Below are positions 1 through 6,373 of a stretch of 19,685 nt of DNA, one piece after another (positions within the stretch are counted from its first letter, which is position 1; each line of letters opens with the position of its first letter). This DNA comes from EX4484-217-1 sp964496035 (lineage in GTDB: Archaea; Thermoproteota; Thermoprotei_A; EX4484-217-1). Under the pieces are notes generated by a model. It saw nothing but the letters and a program-made list of their open reading frames with translations, made no database searches and was not told the origin of the DNA. Location: NCBI GenBank assembly GCA_964496035.1, contig CAZBXI010000027.1, positions 1-19,685 of the forward strand. Direction: 5' to 3'. A program made the position numbers and the translations under genes.

Positions 1-87
1 ACTAAATGCTGGGCTTTAGGAAACACAAAATGCACGTTCATTATAGAGTTTACTTAACGCCGCCACGTGGGAACATAATGAGTAATC

Positions 88-96
88 GTTAAAAAT
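88..96 (+). promoter_or_regulatory. TATA box for the tRNA 3' half
   Basis: The sequence gttaaaaat lies about 26 bp upstream of 118, where a GC-rich leader (gggggtaggggg) begins. That is the normal archaeal spacing from TATA box to transcription start. It suggests that the 3' half of the tRNA has its own promoter instead of being the distal exon of a longer transcript. Bases 1-87 upstream hold nothing I can assign. Confidence 0.5.
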
Positions 97-142
97 GCGT
101 ATGACCTTATGAAGCATAGGGGGTAGGGGGCAAGCAGGAGAA

Positions 143-181
143 ACCCGTGGGTCCCGGGTTCAAATCCCGGCGGGCCCGCCA
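143..181 (+). tRNA. 3' half of a split (or long-intron) tRNA, probably tRNA-Lys
   Basis: The T arm is clear: stem CCGGG (154-158), loop TTCAAAT (159-165), stem CCCGG (166-170). It is followed by the 3' acceptor strand CGGGCCC (171-177), discriminator G178 and an encoded CCA (179-181). Upstream are a five-base variable region (149-153) and the 3' anticodon-stem strand CCCGT (144-148). The matching 5' acceptor strand GGGCCCG and a D arm are absent from 1-142 and I do not find them elsewhere in the window. A leader at about 118-142 precedes the half. GGAG (137-140) then AAA (141-143) fits the 3' side of a bulge-helix-bulge splice site between positions 37 and 38. Pairing with GGAG predicts CTCC or CTCT at positions 32-35, giving U33 and an anticodon beginning CC or CT. 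Acceptor GGGCCCG with discriminator G is what I recall for archaeal tRNA-Lys, so Lys(CUU) is my favoured reading. Arg, Gly or Trp are less likely. A very long intron with the 5' exon before base 1 is the alternative. Confidence 0.72.
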
Positions 182-182
182 C

Positions 183-198
183 ATTTTCCCTCTTTTTG
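183..198 (+). terminator. T-rich terminator after the tRNA half
   Basis: Directly after the CCA come TTTT (184-187) and TTTTT (193-197) separated by CCCTC. Such T runs end archaeal tRNA transcripts. They lie 17 bp before the next start codon, so transcription of the following gene is probably independent or read-through. Confidence 0.5.
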
Positions 199-214
199 TA
201 TGTCGTGATTTAAT

Positions 215-976
215 ATGCTCTTTAAACTAATTAGAGACGTCTACATAGTGAAGGGATTTCCAGCTTTATATTTAAGCCGGTATGATGCTCTTATAATTGC
301 TGATATGCATTTAGGCTTTGAAGAAGCCATGGCAATTAAAGGTATTTACGTTCCTCAAATGCAGTTTAAAGAAATCGCTGAAAAAGTAAGTAACATAATT
401 TCTATAATCAAACCTTCATGGATAATAATAAATGGTGATATTAAACACGAGTTTACTAAGCTACTTAAACAGGAAAGAAAAGAAATATCAGCACTAATAA
501 GTTTACTAAGAAGTAAAAATGTAAAACATATAACGGTTGTTAGAGGGAACCATGATACCTTTATCTCACCGCTGCTTCGTAGATTAGGTGTAGGTTATAT
601 TGATATTTTAGTACTAGATGACATAGCTATAACCCACGGCCATATAGATGTTGACCCTAAGAAACTAGGCGGCGAATTAATAATACTAGGTCATGAGCAT
701 CCAGCTATAGTTTTAAGAGACGAGCTGGACATTGCACATAAGTTTCCATGCGTAGTTGTAGGTAAGTTGAAGACTGGACAGGAAATAGTAATTATGCCTC
801 ATTTAAGTATTTATGCTTCTGGCAACGTATTGACGCTTGATAGGGAAAGTTACTTGTCGCCTATAGTTAAGAAGTATTGTTTAATTGAAGAACTAGTACC
901 TTACATTGTAGATGAGAATTTAGGCTTACTTGAATTACCAAATCTCGGAACATTAGCCTCCATGGGACACTTTTAG
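215..976 (+). CDS. Calcineurin-like metallophosphoesterase (archaeal SbcD-related type)
   Basis: This is a 253-aa predicted cytoplasmic metal-dependent phosphoesterase. All five family motifs are present: D30-x-H32 (ADMHLG), G74-D75 (NGDIKHEF), G111-N112-H113-D114, T-H141-G-H143 and G159-H160-E-H162. These residues bind the two catalytic metals. Small archaeal members of this group are annotated as ICC-like or SbcD-related phosphoesterases, acting on nucleic acids or nucleotides; the substrate is unknown. In some prokaryotes related phosphoesterases are encoded with Lhr helicases, and an lhr gene lies about 8.7 kb downstream here. ATG at 215 was chosen because it opens the frame right at the conserved N-terminus. 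I see no strong ribosome binding site. It ends 81 bp before the tbp promoter array. Confidence 0.88.
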   Translation: MLFKLIRDVYIVKGFPALYLSRYDALIIADMHLGFEEAMAIKGIYVPQMQFKEIAEKVSNIISIIKPSWIIINGDIKHEFTKLLKQERKEISALISLLRSKNVKHITVVRGNHDTFISPLLRRLGVGYIDILVLDDIAITHGHIDVDPKKLGGELIILGHEHPAIVLRDELDIAHKFPCVVVGKLKTGQEIVIMPHLSIYASGNVLTLDRESYLSPIVKKYCLIEELVPYIVDENLGLLELPNLGTLASMGHF

Positions 977-1006
977 AGTATTTGCTAGGTAACTATAGAA
1001 GGTAAA

Positions 1007-1035
1007 TTTATAAGAGTTTATAAGGCTTTAAAAAC
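1007..1035 (+). promoter_or_regulatory. Three tandem TATA-like boxes in front of tbp
   Basis: TTTATAAG occurs at 1007-1014 and again at 1017-1024, and TTTAAAAAC follows at 1027-1035. The three are spaced exactly 10 bp apart, on one face of the helix. The last is about 27 bp before the TTG/ATG start region of tbp (1058-1061), so it is probably the working TATA box giving an almost leaderless mRNA. The upstream copies could bind extra TBP. Confidence 0.55.
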
Positions 1036-1060
1036 ACTGTAGGCAGTTCTGTAAGAGTTG

Positions 1061-1624
1061 ATGTTTATGCGGACACCTAGAATTAGCGTTAAGATAGAAA
1101 ATATTGTTTCAACTGTGACTCTCGAACAGAGAATAGACTTACACGCTATCGAGAGAGCAATTCCCGCAGTCGAATATAATCCTGAGCAATTTCCAGGATT
1201 AGTATTCAGGCTTGAAAGACCAAGAGTAACAGCGTTGATTTTCAGTTCAGGGAAAATGGTAGTAACTGGAGCAAAAAGTGTAGATAATTTGAAGAGAGCT
1301 GTTAAGAAAATAATTAGGGTTCTTAAGGAAAACGGTATCATTGTCACGGGTAGGCCTAAAGTTCAAATTCAGAACATAGTTGCTTCCGCGAATCTTGGTG
1401 TCGAAGTAAACTTAGAAATGGCAGCTCTAATGTTAGAGAATTGTATGTATGAACCTGAGCAATTCCCGGGATTAATATATAGAATGAGCGAGCCTAGAGT
1501 TGTATTGTTAATCTTTAGTTCAGGGAAAATGGTAGTAACTGGAGCTAAGCGGGAAGAGCAGATATACGAAGTTGTCAAGAAAATATACTATAAGTTGGAC
1601 GAATTAGGTTGTCTAAGAAAGTAA
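1061..1624 (+). CDS. tbp: TATA-box-binding protein (TBP)
   Basis: This protein of about 187 aa is the core archaeal transcription initiation factor that bends promoter DNA at the TATA box for TFB and RNA polymerase. It consists of the two imperfect direct repeats of the TBP saddle. Each carries PEQFPGLxxR, a PRV motif and IFSSGKMVVTGAK; the first repeat spans about residues 5-95 and the second about 96-185. The conserved Phe residues of PEQFPGL belong to the DNA-intercalating set. The start is uncertain: TTG 1058, ATG 1061 and ATG 1067 are in frame, and the TATA box at 1027 predicts transcription starting around 1055-1058. The gene is followed after 56 bp by dcd on the same strand. Confidence 0.96.
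   Translation: MFMRTPRISVKIENIVSTVTLEQRIDLHAIERAIPAVEYNPEQFPGLVFRLERPRVTALIFSSGKMVVTGAKSVDNLKRAVKKIIRVLKENGIIVTGRPKVQIQNIVASANLGVEVNLEMAALMLENCMYEPEQFPGLIYRMSEPRVVLLIFSSGKMVVTGAKREEQIYEVVKKIYYKLDELGCLRK
1244..1272. repeat. Perfect 29-bp direct repeat inside tbp, copy 1
   Basis: The 29 bases encoding SSGKMVVTGA in the first TBP half are identical, including all synonymous positions, to 1517-1545 in the second half. They begin agttcaggg and end actggagc. A second similar stretch (PEQFPGL, near 1181 and 1455) differs at only a few synonymous bases. Confidence 0.9.
1517..1545. repeat. Perfect 29-bp direct repeat inside tbp, copy 2
   Basis: Identical to 1244-1272. It lies at the equivalent place in the second structural repeat of TBP, 273 bp (91 codons) further on. 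Confidence 0.9.
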
Positions 1625-1680
1625 GAAATAAAACAAACCATATCATTAAACATATTTTTCATTAAGGAGGCACTTTAGAA

Positions 1681-3714
1681 GTGATTTTAAGCGATTTTGA
1701 TTTAAGAAACTATATCAAATCGGGAAGGCTTAAAATTGAACCTTTTTCTGAGGAAATAATTCGAGAAAATGGTTTAGATTTAAGACTAGGAAACACCATA
1801 GCCAGACTAAGAAAGATAAGTAAGGTATTTGACTATAGAAGCGCCGCCAATATTAACGATTACTACGTTATTGAAAAAGGCGAATACTTCATAATAGAAC
1901 CTAATGAGCGCGTTCTACTACATACTTTAGAGTATATCAAATTACCCCCTGAACTTATGGGCTTTGTTAATCTAAGAAGCACATACGCTAGACTGGGACT
2001 AAGCATTCCTCCTTGTATAGCTGAAGATACCATAGTAATGGATCCTCTCAAAGGACCTACAAAAGCTATTAATGCAGAAAACGTTTTTAGTATAGATGCT
2101 GAATCAAATGCTCCTTTCTATGCTCCAACAAGAAAGTATGTAAATAATTACTTAGGTTCCATGATTAAAATTGGAACTAAACTCTCTGAAATTGTAACGA
2201 CACCTAATCATAAGTTTCTAAGGTTTAACCCCGCTTTAACCATAGAGGAAGCTTATGCTGCTCTACTAAATAAAGGAGACTTATTAGCTACCATAAGATA
2301 TTTTCCAGAAACTTCAATAGGATATCAAATATTAGAGCCATACCCAAGCTTACGTGTAAAAATCACAAATAAACTTTCTTCAAAAATAAGGGATAAAATT
2401 TACGAGTACAATTTAACATTATCGAAGACTGCTAAGATGTTTAATAAGCATAAGTCATATCTTATTAACCTCCTAAACGGTATCTATGGTGTTAAGTGGG
2501 AGTTTTTGGAAGAATTACTTACCATGCTCAAAATACCTATCGAAGAATACTTAAATGAAGTGTTGTTTTACTCAAAAAAGACTGGGAAATACTTGCCGCT
2601 TACGACACTGTACAAACGCATCGATAAAGACATAGCTTACATCGTAGGATATATTGTTGGAGATGGAGGTTTAAGCAGAATCAAAGGCCGGAAAAATGTC
2701 AGATTATGTCTCACAGATAAGAACCGTGAAATGTTAGAAAAAATAGTTAGCATATTGAGGAAGAAGTTTGGACTGTTAGCGGATGACCTCAAAATAGAAT
2801 GTGTTAAGGAGAAATATAGGCTATGCTTTCCAACAATACTTGCTAAGACCTTCCTGTTTAATTTTGAAAGCGGGTTAAGAAGAAGTACTATTAGGGAAGT
2901 ACCGGAAAAAATCTTGATGTCACCTAATAATATTATTGCTAGTTTTATTGCCGGTTTCTTTGATGCAGAGGGCTATTCAAGCAGCATTACAACATACTTC
3001 TCTACGTCAAGCAGAGTTTTAGCATTTCAAATACAATTATTATTGCTAAGACTAGGTATATTGTCGAGAGTAATTGCTAAGAAAACCATCTGGAAGTGGT
3101 ATGAGATAATAATCCAAGGGAAAGAGAACGTTGAGTTATTCAGAAATAAAGTAGGTAGATATTGTTCAAAACCTGTTGAGCCTATAATAAAACGTGAAAT
3201 CTTTGACAAAATACCATTGAACTACACGATAATTGAGGTTCTTAAGAAATTACCATACAGTGACATAGACGTTAGGAGGAAGATAAGTAATTATATAAGA
3301 CGACAAAAAATACCGCGTAATAGAATAGAACTGGTTGTAAAGAAGCTCCTTGAATATGAACCTCCAGGATACGTTGACGCTTTAAGGGATTTAATGCGCT
3401 TGTCTAAATGGTTCTGGGATACTGTACGGTATACTGAAAAAGTACATTATGGACATGATGGAGGTAAAATAGTAGATTGGGAAACCCCTACTCATCATTA
3501 TGCAGCTGGTATTTACGTAACACACAATACAATAATTGACGGTGGTTTTGAAGGACAGCTAACTATAGAGCTTGTAGGAGGAGCTTTTCCTGTAAAGCTT
3601 TATGCGGGTGAGAGGTTTATTCATGTAGTGTTTGCTAAACTTACTAGTCCTGTTGAAAAACCTTATACTGGCAAATATCAAGGTCAAAGAGGTGTTATGC
3701 TACCTAAGTTCTAG
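1681..3714 (+). CDS. dcd: dCTP deaminase precursor with intein
   Basis: The 677-aa precursor contains a split dCTP deaminase. The N-extein (1-111) has LRSTYARLGLSIPP with the nucleotide-binding Ser and Arg (S100, R104). The C-extein (617-677) begins TIIDGGFEGQLTIEL, with the catalytic Glu at E624, and ends KYQGQRGVMLPKF, the usual family tail. Removing residues 112-616 leaves 172 aa, normal for archaeal Dcd. The enzyme deaminates dCTP to dUTP; some archaeal members also hydrolyse dUTP to dUMP and I cannot tell which applies. The start is GTG 1681, preceded by a strong Shine-Dalgarno AAGGAGG about 11 bases upstream. It lies downstream of tbp and its last 15 bp overlap the convergent ogt gene. 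The protein is active only after splicing, because the intein divides the active site. Confidence 0.93.
   Translation: MILSDFDLRNYIKSGRLKIEPFSEEIIRENGLDLRLGNTIARLRKISKVFDYRSAANINDYYVIEKGEYFIIEPNERVLLHTLEYIKLPPELMGFVNLRSTYARLGLSIPPCIAEDTIVMDPLKGPTKAINAENVFSIDAESNAPFYAPTRKYVNNYLGSMIKIGTKLSEIVTTPNHKFLRFNPALTIEEAYAALLNKGDLLATIRYFPETSIGYQILEPYPSLRVKITNKLSSKIRDKIYEYNLTLSKTAKMFNKHKSYLINLLNGIYGVKWEFLEELLTMLKIPIEEYLNEVLFYSKKTGKYLPLTTLYKRIDKDIAYIVGYIVGDGGLSRIKGRKNVRLCLTDKNREMLEKIVSILRKKFGLLADDLKIECVKEKYRLCFPTILAKTFLFNFESGLRRSTIREVPEKILMSPNNIIASFIAGFFDAEGYSSSITTYFSTSSRVLAFQIQLLLLRLGILSRVIAKKTIWKWYEIIIQGKENVELFRNKVGRYCSKPVEPIIKREIFDKIPLNYTIIEVLKKLPYSDIDVRRKISNYIRRQKIPRNRIELVVKKLLEYEPPGYVDALRDLMRLSKWFWDTVRYTEKVHYGHDGGKIVDWETPTHHYAAGIYVTHNTIIDGGFEGQLTIELVGGAFPVKLYAGERFIHVVFAKLTSPVEKPYTGKYQGQRGVMLPKF
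2014..3528 (+). mobile_element. Intein in dCTP deaminase with LAGLIDADG endonuclease
   Basis: The element is 505 aa, residues 112-616 of the precursor. It starts with Cys112 (CIAEDTIVMD) and ends YVTHN, followed by Thr617 as the +1 nucleophile; His-Asn is the standard C-terminal splice pair. TTPNHKFLRF fits the block B TxxH motif. Two LAGLIDADG motifs are present: IVGYIVGDGG (about 320-329) and FIAGFFDAEG (about 422-431). Both keep the catalytic acid (D and E), so the homing endonuclease looks intact. Between the splicing block and the endonuclease lies a helix-turn-helix-like segment encoded at about 2371-2535. The insertion point lies between IPP and TIIDGGFEG, next to catalytic residues, as is typical for inteins. 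Confidence 0.93.
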
Positions 3715-4038
3715 GACTTTCAATAGGTCAATAATGTGTTCGTGTTTAACAAAAATTTCATTGTTCTTTTTATACGTTTTAACACCTTCAAGAGCCAGTA
3801 TTTTTTCTTTAAATCTTATGCCTAAACTATACCCTCCTATATGCCCATTATGTTTCACAACCCTATGACACGGTATTACTATTATGTTCTTATTTTCTGA
3901 AAGTATTTTCCCTATAAGTCTTGGACTTTTCCCTACTATTTCTGAGAGTATCTTGTATGTAGTAACTTTGCCTGGAGGGATCAAGTGTAGGAGCGTATAC
4001 ACTATTTCCTTCAATGTTGCATACTTAAGCCTCTCCAT
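3700..4038 (-). CDS. ogt: Methylated-DNA--protein-cysteine methyltransferase (C-terminal domain only)
   Basis: This 112-aa protein removes alkyl groups from O6-alkylguanine by transferring them to its own cysteine. The active-site motif is PCHRVV (C57), followed by GGYSLGIRFKEKILALEG, the conserved tail. PPGKVTTY (21-28) and SPRLIGKILSEN, with the Arg of the recognition helix and a hinge Asn, are also visible. It lacks the N-terminal domain of typical Ogt/MGMT, so its length resembles alkyltransferase-like proteins. Those have Trp in place of the Cys, and here the Cys is present, so activity is expected. Start ATG 4038 lies about 23 bp beyond a TATA-like element on this strand (4057-4065), suggesting a leaderless mRNA. 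Its 3' end overlaps dcd by 15 bp, convergently. Confidence 0.9.
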   Translation of the reverse strand: MERLKYATLKEIVYTLLHLIPPGKVTTYKILSEIVGKSPRLIGKILSENKNIIVIPCHRVVKHNGHIGGYSLGIRFKEKILALEGVKTYKKNNEIFVKHEHIIDLLKVLELR

Positions 4039-4056
4039 AATACAGTCCTCGCTAAA

Positions 4057-4065
4057 GTTAAAATT
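4057..4065. promoter_or_regulatory. TATA-like element between ogt and udg
   Basis: The element gttaaaatt (minus strand aattttaac) is about 23-25 bp upstream of the ogt ATG on the minus strand, matching leaderless spacing. On the plus strand it would direct a start near 4086, about 90 bp before udg, or a small RNA. Confidence 0.4.
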
Positions 4066-4147
4066 GCAGTACTGTATGATAAGTTCTTAGACGTATGCTG
4101 TGATGAACAGGCTAGGATTAGATGAATAGATGATAGAGTAAGGTAGG

Positions 4148-4172
4148 CCTCTGAGCTCACAGCTCTAAGAGG
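4148..4172 (+). promoter_or_regulatory. Hairpin enclosing the udg ribosome binding site
   Basis: CCTCTGAGCT (4148-4157) pairs with AGCTC (4161-4165) and AGAGG (4168-4172) around a CAC loop, with a two-base TA bulge. This gives ten base pairs. The AGAGG strand is the Shine-Dalgarno sequence of the following TTG start at 4179. If the RNA folds this way, the site is masked. Confidence 0.45.
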
Positions 4173-4178
4173 TACTGC

Positions 4179-4811
4179 TTGTTGGCAGTAAGTGAATGGG
4201 AGGCTCTCGTAGAAGAAATAAGGAGTTGTAGAAAATGTAGACTATATAAGAATAGAAGAAACACCGTCCCTGGAGAAGGATCATTAACCACTAAGTTAAT
4301 GTTCATAGGTGAAGCGCCTGGTGCCAAGGAGGATGAGGAGGGCAGGCCCTTTGTCGGAGCTGCCGGTAAGCTTCTAACAAAGCTTTTAGAAGATAATGGG
4401 ATAAGTAGGAAGAACGTGTTCATAACTAATGTTGTAAAATGCAGGCCTCCTGGAAATAGAGAACCTTATGATGATGAAATTGAGGCTTGTCTACCATACC
4501 TAATTAAGCAGATAATGTTGATAAAGCCTAAAATCATTGTTACCTTAGGTAGGGTTTCTACAAAAACCTTATGCTCAATTACTGGTTTGCATTTTGCCAG
4601 CATGGCTAAAGTACATGGTAGTGTTAGAATAGCTTATTTAAATAACTTAGAAGTAAAACTTATTGCTACATATCATCCAGCGGCTGCCCTCTATAACCCT
4701 AGACTTAGACTTGTATTGGAAAAAGATTTTGAAATAATCGCTAAGGTTTATAGAGAAAATTTAAGGAGTAACAAAACATATACTCTCCTCGATTTCTTCG
4801 GAAAGAGTTGA
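4179..4811 (+). CDS. udg: Family 4 uracil-DNA glycosylase (iron-sulfur type)
   Basis: This 210-aa enzyme excises uracil from DNA, starting base excision repair. Four cysteines fit the 4Fe-4S ligands of family 4: C17-x2-C20, C88 and C104. The active-site motif GEAPGAKEDEEG (44-55) is followed by RPFVG, the KCRPPGNREP segment and the second catalytic motif YHPAAAL (165-171). These are standard for archaeal and thermophile UDGa. TTG 4179 was chosen because GAGGT lies 5 bases upstream; TTG 4182 is a near alternative. The stop codon overlaps the TTG start of the next gene in a TTGA, suggesting translational coupling. The gene sits divergently from ogt and close to dcd. Confidence 0.93.
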   Translation: MLAVSEWEALVEEIRSCRKCRLYKNRRNTVPGEGSLTTKLMFIGEAPGAKEDEEGRPFVGAAGKLLTKLLEDNGISRKNVFITNVVKCRPPGNREPYDDEIEACLPYLIKQIMLIKPKIIVTLGRVSTKTLCSITGLHFASMAKVHGSVRIAYLNNLEVKLIATYHPAAALYNPRLRLVLEKDFEIIAKVYRENLRSNKTYTLLDFFGKS

Positions 4812-6373
4812 AAGACATGGAGAAAGAATATATTCCAAGAAAACCTATTGACATACTAAAAATAGGGTACAAGTATATTATACGTAACCCAAAAATGATT
4901 ATTCCATTTATGATTTATGAAGCAGGTTTCGTCATTGGACAAGCCATATTCATCATATCCTTCCTCTCGTTGCTAAGCTATTTTAAAGCATTCAACTTAA
5001 TACCTAAAATTGTAGAGGAATTATCTAGGAAGAATTATGAGTATTTACTTAATCCTGAAATATTACATCCTATAATTGTAACATTATTTGTTACAGCTTC
5101 AGCTTACATAATTGTTATCCTAATATTTGATAGCTTTGTTAAGGCAGGTCTCTTTCCGTACTTGAGAAGAATACTTATTGAGGGGGATAGTAGCTTAAGA
5201 GTTTTTCTAGGTTACGCGTTTTATAGATGGAAGTTGGTCTTAAAGACCAATATTTTAACATACTCCATAATTATTTCTCCATTATTGCCTTCACTTATTC
5301 TCTTCTACTTTAGCATATCTAAGATTATTCCGACGTTAGGTATTAAGAATGGAATAGACGAACTAATGTTAGGTATTTCAGCATTAGCTTTCATAGGAGG
5401 ATTAGCTTTAGCTCTTATTCTATATTTGCTCTTAATATTTGCACCAATAGCAGCAGCTATAGATGCTGATACCCCTATATTAAATGTCTATAAGAGTATA
5501 AGAATTGCTAAAAGAGAAGTAGGTTCTGTTATTTTGTACCTTTGTGTATTATCATTAATAGCTATTGCTTCTGTTGCTATTGAAGGAATAGTTAAAATAT
5601 TTTATGTTACCATAACTAGCTTATTTGCATTAATAATTAGCTTAGCTATAACACCTATAATAAATATGTTTCTTGTAGCAGTTTATGAACATCACTTTAA
5701 TGAGAGTTTTGCACCAGTGAAAGCCGGAATAATGGAGTTAAGGGAAATAGTTAAAATAGCTAAGATTATGGCTAGTATAAATAAGTACCTAAGAAAGTTT
5801 ATAACGTCAAAGGATGGTTTTTTAGCCTTAGTATTAACAATAATCCTTTTTATGTCAGGAATAATTTTAGGACTACTTACTGTAAGTCCTGATATAAGAG
5901 ATATCATAATAAACTCTGGTATTATTGTTCCGGGAAGAATGAATCCGGAGTTTAAAATCTATAACAGAATCTTTTTAGGCTTGGATATATTCTTCCATAA
6001 CTGGAAAACTTCTTTAGCAACAGCCATGGCCGGTATTGCCTACTCGGTACCTTCCGCCGTTGCCACATTATTTAATGGATACGTTATAGGTATAGTATAT
6101 GCGACTGTAGCTAATCCTATTAAAGCATCGGCTATAATAATACCTCATGGTATTATAGAGATTCCAGCCTTCTTGATAGCAAGCGCTGCCGGGTTAAGGC
6201 TCGGCTATATTATGTTTAAATATATTAGGGGAATAATATCGCTCAACGTATTAGAAGAGGAATTAACGAACACTGCCATCTTGGTTGCTGCATTGGCTGT
6301 ACTTTTCTTTATAGCTGGTGTAATTGAGGGAAACATTACACCTATTATTGCTGAGTATTTAGGGTGGGTTTAA
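4808..6373 (+). CDS. Multi-pass membrane protein with C-terminal SpoIIM (DUF95) domain
   Basis: This 521-aa integral membrane protein has roughly ten hydrophobic segments. The C-terminal part (about 335-520) matches the SpoIIM/DUF95 family. It has FFHNWKTSLATAMAG, a VPSAVATLFNGYVIGIVYA helix and the signature PHGIIEIPAFLIASAAGLRLGY. The N-terminal part (about 20-300) is another membrane region with six or so helices that I do not recognise, so the protein looks like a fusion. SpoIIM-like proteins are widespread in archaea and their role outside sporulation is unknown; a membrane transport or remodelling role is only a guess. TTG 4808 overlaps the udg stop codon, and ATG 4817 is an alternative start. 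Its last 29 bp overlap the convergent phosphatase gene. Confidence 0.8.
   Translation: MKDMEKEYIPRKPIDILKIGYKYIIRNPKMIIPFMIYEAGFVIGQAIFIISFLSLLSYFKAFNLIPKIVEELSRKNYEYLLNPEILHPIIVTLFVTASAYIIVILIFDSFVKAGLFPYLRRILIEGDSSLRVFLGYAFYRWKLVLKTNILTYSIIISPLLPSLILFYFSISKIIPTLGIKNGIDELMLGISALAFIGGLALALILYLLLIFAPIAAAIDADTPILNVYKSIRIAKREVGSVILYLCVLSLIAIASVAIEGIVKIFYVTITSLFALIISLAITPIINMFLVAVYEHHFNESFAPVKAGIMELREIVKIAKIMASINKYLRKFITSKDGFLALVLTIILFMSGIILGLLTVSPDIRDIIINSGIIVPGRMNPEFKIYNRIFLGLDIFFHNWKTSLATAMAGIAYSVPSAVATLFNGYVIGIVYATVANPIKASAIIIPHGIIEIPAFLIASAAGLRLGYIMFKYIRGIISLNVLEEELTNTAILVAALAVLFFIAGVIEGNITPIIAEYLGWV

Noticed and set aside
1..41. Minus-strand ATG at 41 opening a frame that runs off the window start
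   Set aside because: Thirteen codons with no recognisable family and no clear ribosome binding site; not supportable without upstream sequence.
1..57. Open plus-strand frame ending in TAA at 55-57 that could be the tail of an upstream gene
   Set aside because: Only 18 codons, with no recognisable sequence, and open frames of this length occur by chance.
139..141. AGA as anticodon if the tRNA half is read without an intron (Ser)
   Set aside because: Ser tRNAs have a long variable arm, but here it is five bases, and no 5' anticodon stem or D arm precedes it. The 37/38 splice reading gives a proper U33.
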